From Sphingobacterium corticibacterium (GTDB lineage: Bacteria; Bacteroidota; Bacteroidia; Sphingobacteriales; Sphingobacteriaceae): DNA of 64,000 bases. A model generated the notes under the pieces. The model saw only the letters and a list, made by a program, of their open reading frames with translations, searched no databases and was not told the DNA's origin. The position numbers and the translations under genes were made by a program. This document shows positions 61,703 through 64,000 of this stretch, piece by piece (the stretch's first letter is position 1; each line of letters opens with the position of its first letter). The stretch is taken from positions 1,860,001 to 1,924,000 of the forward strand of contig NZ_SGIT01000001.1 in the NCBI RefSeq assembly GCF_004208525.1. Direction: 5' to 3'.

Positions 61703-62630
61703 AAGAAGCTTTATCAAGCAATCGCTTACGTTAGGCGCAATAGCGACATTCGGAGCTTTTCCAACGCAAGCAGCAACAGCTCCTAAAACGAAGCGTCTGA
61801 CGATTTTGCACACCAACGATGTCCATAGCAGAATCGATCCTTTTCCTATGGATGGTTCGCGGAATCAAGGTCTGGGAGGAGTAGCCAGACGGAGCACATT
61901 AATCAATAAGATTCGCCAAGAGGAAAAAAACGTATTGTTGGTCGATTCCGGAGATATGTTCCAAGGCACCCCCTACTTCAACATGTTTGATGGAAAACTA
62001 GAGTTGGAATTGATGTCTAAATTAGGTTATGAAGCGGGCACATTCGGCAATCATGAATTTGACAACGGGATGGAAAGACTCGCCGAACAACTCCATAACG
62101 CCAATTTTCCTTTTCTGACCGCAAATTATGATTTTTCAGGAACGCCGCTGGCGGGTCGTACAAAAGAATATATCATCATCGAAAAAGGAGGTATTCGCAT
62201 CGGTATTACCGGTGTAGGCATCGACGTGACGGGATTAGTGGATCCCAACAACCACAAAGGAATGACCTACCTCGATCCCATTCCGGTGGTGAACCGAATC
62301 GCCCAAATGCTCAAGGAAAATAAAAAATGTGACTTAGTTATCTGCCTCTCTCATTTGGGGTATAAATACAACGACGATAAGGTTGATGACTTGAAACTCG
62401 CTGCTCGCTCCCGTCACCTCGACATTATTCTAGGCGGACATACACATACCTTTTTGAATGAACCGACCCGCGTACCCGATCTGGATGGCAAAGAGGTATG
62501 GGTAAACCAGATGGGCTTTGCAGGTATACGGTTGGGGCGTCTGGATATTGTTTTCAATCAAGCTACGGGGGAGAAAAATATAACAGCGCATCATTATACC
62601 ATCGGCACGAACGAAAGCCAATTGGTATAA
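61677..62630 (+). CDS. 5'-nucleotidase metallophosphoesterase domain protein
   Basis: A 317-residue metallophosphatase. The metal-binding motifs are ILHTNDVHSR (D48, H50), GDMFQG, GNHEFDNG, and GGHTHTF. The N-terminus has a twin-arginine signal (SLNRRSFIKQSLTLGAIATF), so it is probably exported folded. It needs the separately encoded C-terminal domain protein upstream to form a complete 5'-nucleotidase (inference). Confidence 0.93.
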   Translation: MEEFKSLNRRSFIKQSLTLGAIATFGAFPTQAATAPKTKRLTILHTNDVHSRIDPFPMDGSRNQGLGGVARRSTLINKIRQEEKNVLLVDSGDMFQGTPYFNMFDGKLELELMSKLGYEAGTFGNHEFDNGMERLAEQLHNANFPFLTANYDFSGTPLAGRTKEYIIIEKGGIRIGITGVGIDVTGLVDPNNHKGMTYLDPIPVVNRIAQMLKENKKCDLVICLSHLGYKYNDDKVDDLKLAARSRHLDIILGGHTHTFLNEPTRVPDLDGKEVWVNQMGFAGIRLGRLDIVFNQATGEKNITAHHYTIGTNESQLV

Positions 62631-62655
62631 AAGAGAAAAACTGGTACAGCTGATG

Positions 62656-63273
62656 CTAGACTACATAGCAACGCACAATATCGCTGTAGTTCGGTGTTGG
62701 ATCAGCGCCCAGATACGTCACTCGGAATTCGTATTCCTGCAGATGCTCCAAATGGGGAATAACGGTTTTTGATTTTGTACTCAGTACTTTCGACCATTCG
62801 TTTTCGCTTCCTACTTTACGAAATTCAAACTGACAATACCGTGCCGGCCGCCAGCTATTGACACGAAGCTGTACCGCGTTGTTACCTCCTTGATAAATTT
62901 CCACACGCAGATTGTACGGTTTTGGTGACGATCCGATAGAGCCGGTCGAACTTTTACTGGGAATATACCCTGCGGCCAAAATAATATTGGGATCGCCATT
63001 GGCTACCGCCTCCACATAGAGTGCATACTTATACAGCACTTGTTTTAATATAGCTGCTTGCTGGTTTTTAATAACGATCTGCCGCGTATCGCGATAGGCA
63101 GCTTCTGTCAGACCATTTCTGTAGGCTTTCAAAGCTGCTTCCAATTCCACGATAGTGGATGCGGCATCGGGGAAAAGTACGGCATTTTCAATAGATTTTT
63201 TAAATACGTTTTCGGCATACGTCAACAACTTTGCTGCTGATCCGATTTTTGAAGATAAGGTGGGTTTTGCCAT
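62656..63273 (-). CDS. Fibronectin type III-like protein, function unknown
   Basis: A 205-residue protein. The first 100 residues are helical (AKLLTYAENVFKKSIENAV and NQQAAILKQVLYKYALYVEA); the last 90 look like a fibronectin type III fold (PYNLRVEIYQGGNNAVQLRV, ARYCQFEFRK, HLQEYEFRVTYLG). No signal peptide is seen. The ATG is preferred to a TTG one codon earlier. I cannot name a function. Confidence 0.72.
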   Translation of the reverse strand: MAKPTLSSKIGSAAKLLTYAENVFKKSIENAVLFPDAASTIVELEAALKAYRNGLTEAAYRDTRQIVIKNQQAAILKQVLYKYALYVEAVANGDPNIILAAGYIPSKSSTGSIGSSPKPYNLRVEIYQGGNNAVQLRVNSWRPARYCQFEFRKVGSENEWSKVLSTKSKTVIPHLEHLQEYEFRVTYLGADPTPNYSDIVRCYVV

Positions 63274-63480
63274 CAATATAAAATTTAGAAGTTTAACAAA
63301 TTGTTTATGGCATCAAATATAGAACAGGCGGCTACTAAACTTGGGGTCTGTGCGTGCAAACTTTTCCGCACAAGGGTGTTTTCTTCTTGCATTTTTAGTC
63401 ACCTTCGGAAGAAATAAGCGAAAAACATGGGTTTAAAGCGTTTAAAACCTGTTTTGACGATGAGTACACACTCACCGTTT
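63274..63480 (+). other. Gene-free interval
   Basis: No credible gene or RNA was recognised. It contains the upstream region of the fibronectin-like gene and leads into the phased repeat. Confidence 0.5.
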
Positions 63481-63740
63481 TGCAGGCATAATTTGCCAAA
63501 ATGCATACGTTATTGCACACGCTGCATACATGAAGCGGTGAAAGACATACGCATTGGAAATTTAACGATACGTTTTACTATATAATGTTTGGGGTTTATC
63601 GCTGCGTGCATACGCGATGCGGATTAATGCATACATAATAATGAAAAGGGAAAGCACTTCGTCGCAAAAGGTATTGTTTACCGCTATTTTTGCATGCGCT
63701 CTGTCGTGACACCGATGCAGGTTAACGCAAATTGCATGTA
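63481..63740. repeat. 21-bp-phased TGCAT repeat array
   Basis: TGCAT occurs at 63502, 63523, 63607, 63628, 63691 and 63733, separated by 21, 84, 21, 63 and 42 bases, all multiples of 21. TGCAGGC (63481), GACATAC (63544) and ACGATAC (63565) fill other positions of the same register. The first and second pairs form two 30-bp units (TGCATACG at the start and TGCATACAT at the end) that lie 105 bp apart. No reading frame is open across the array on the plus strand. Confidence 0.7.
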
Positions 63741-63955
63741 GGAAGGGATTATTTGAATCGACTTTGGTCAATTACGCTAAGAAAGTATGGCATTATGGTA
63801 TGTAACTCGTGCATTCGTTCTACGTTTAGCACTAGGTTGATAGGGAGTTTCAGAGCCGGTTGTGATTAAAAGATAGGTTATTGTATAGGGATACAAAATA
63901 AAGGCTGTCTCAAAAATATGTGAGACAGCCTCCTTTTTATAATAGTGTAAACGAT
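63741..63955 (+). other. Gene-free interval before the partial outer-membrane gene
   Basis: Apart from the hairpin at 63901-63931 nothing was recognised; an additional off-phase TGCAT lies at 63810. Confidence 0.5.
63901..63931 (-). terminator. Hairpin terminator of the partial minus-strand gene
   Basis: AGGCTGTCTCA and TGAGACAGCCT form an 11-bp stem with an 8-base loop; A/T-rich flanks on both sides; 25 bases after the stop of the partial gene. Confidence 0.85.
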
Positions 63956-64000
63956 CTAGAAAATATACCTCACTCCCAATTGCATTTGCCATGTAGTAGA
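63956..64000 (-). CDS. C-terminal end of an outer-membrane beta-barrel protein, partial
   Basis: The window edge holds the last 14 codons, TTWQMQLGVRYIF and a stop, on the minus strand. Ending in a short amphipathic strand with a terminal Phe (MQLGVRYIF) is the signature of outer-membrane barrels, and the form is very like TonB-dependent receptor ends of Bacteroidota. The terminator just downstream supports it. Confidence 0.65.
   Translation of the reverse strand, partial: STTWQMQLGVRYIF

Noticed and set aside
63481..63740. CRISPR-like array
   Set aside because: The conserved words are only 5-9 bases long with no full repeats and irregular occupancy, so it is not a CRISPR.
63562..63771. 69-codon minus-strand frame across the TGCAT array
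   Set aside because: The periodic words give repeated His-Ala/Tyr-Ala pairs, but composition is poor and there is no start context; treated as a by-product of the repeat.
63777..63992. 71-codon minus-strand frame at the window end
   Set aside because: It has no family resemblance, crosses a clear terminator hairpin, and competes with the much better C-terminal barrel ending in another frame.

Overview
The window is a stretch of chromosome from a member of the Bacteroidota, most likely a Sphingobacteriaceae-type organism (the phylum is well supported; the family is inference). The phylum call rests on repeated TAnnTTTG promoter -7 elements, few Shine-Dalgarno sequences, a TamB gene directly followed by a lipoprotein-type TamA homologue (TamL), PepSY-like periplasmic proteins beside a two-component system, several outer-membrane beta-barrels of Bacteroidota type, and a conserved 59-residue basic protein next to tRNA-Cys. 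No insertion sequence, prophage, rRNA or CRISPR array was seen.

Layout. 1-13 kb: end of an NAD(P)-binding protein, DASH-type photolyase/cryptochrome, the sucAB pair of the 2-oxoglutarate dehydrogenase complex, an outer-membrane protein, an LTA-synthase-like membrane sulfatase, valS, a DUF6157 protein and a PEP mutase/isocitrate lyase family enzyme. 13-20 kb: a divergent cassette with a sigma factor and a membrane TPR protein (possible anti-sigma) on one side, and a PKD-domain envelope protein plus a TPR-CHAT protease-like protein on the other; two small membrane proteins follow. 20-23 kb: an OmpR-type two-component system with two PepSY-like proteins. 23-31 kb: tamB-tamL and mdh. 31-35 kb: retropepsin-like protease, PagL-like deacylase, MFS exporter, fructose-6-phosphate aldolase/transaldolase. 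35-39 kb: an anaerobic ribonucleotide reductase locus whose glycyl-radical segment is a separate 57-residue gene between nrdD and nrdG, then a Fur-family regulator. 39-48 kb: rnr, small membrane and lipoprotein genes, a GNAT enzyme, a nitroreductase, a FAD oxidoreductase and pstSCAB. 48-53 kb: a DUF488 gene remnant, then rpsL-rpsG-fusA-rpsJ, closed by a strong terminator. 53-64 kb: two tandem beta-barrel paralogues, tRNA-Cys, aldo/keto reductase, surE, a lipid kinase, a SemiSWEET, an acidic protein, an AI-2E-type transporter operon, a DJ-1/PfpI protein, a 5'-nucleotidase split into two genes, and a gene-free region with a 21-bp-phased repeat before the end of another outer-membrane protein.

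The strongest candidates for unusual biology are the sigma/TPR/PKD/CHAT cassette (a plausible envelope-stress or proteolytic signalling module), the split class III ribonucleotide reductase, and the 21-bp-phased TGCAT repeat at 63.5-63.7 kb. Smaller regulatory signals were found by eye: an 11-bp-spaced direct repeat upstream of the PepSY genes, long inverted repeats abutting or covering start codons of the retropepsin-like and Fur-family genes, and a terminator-like hairpin inside the str operon. Where an upstream extension began with a non-ATG codon or lacked support, I used the downstream ATG that fits the family.
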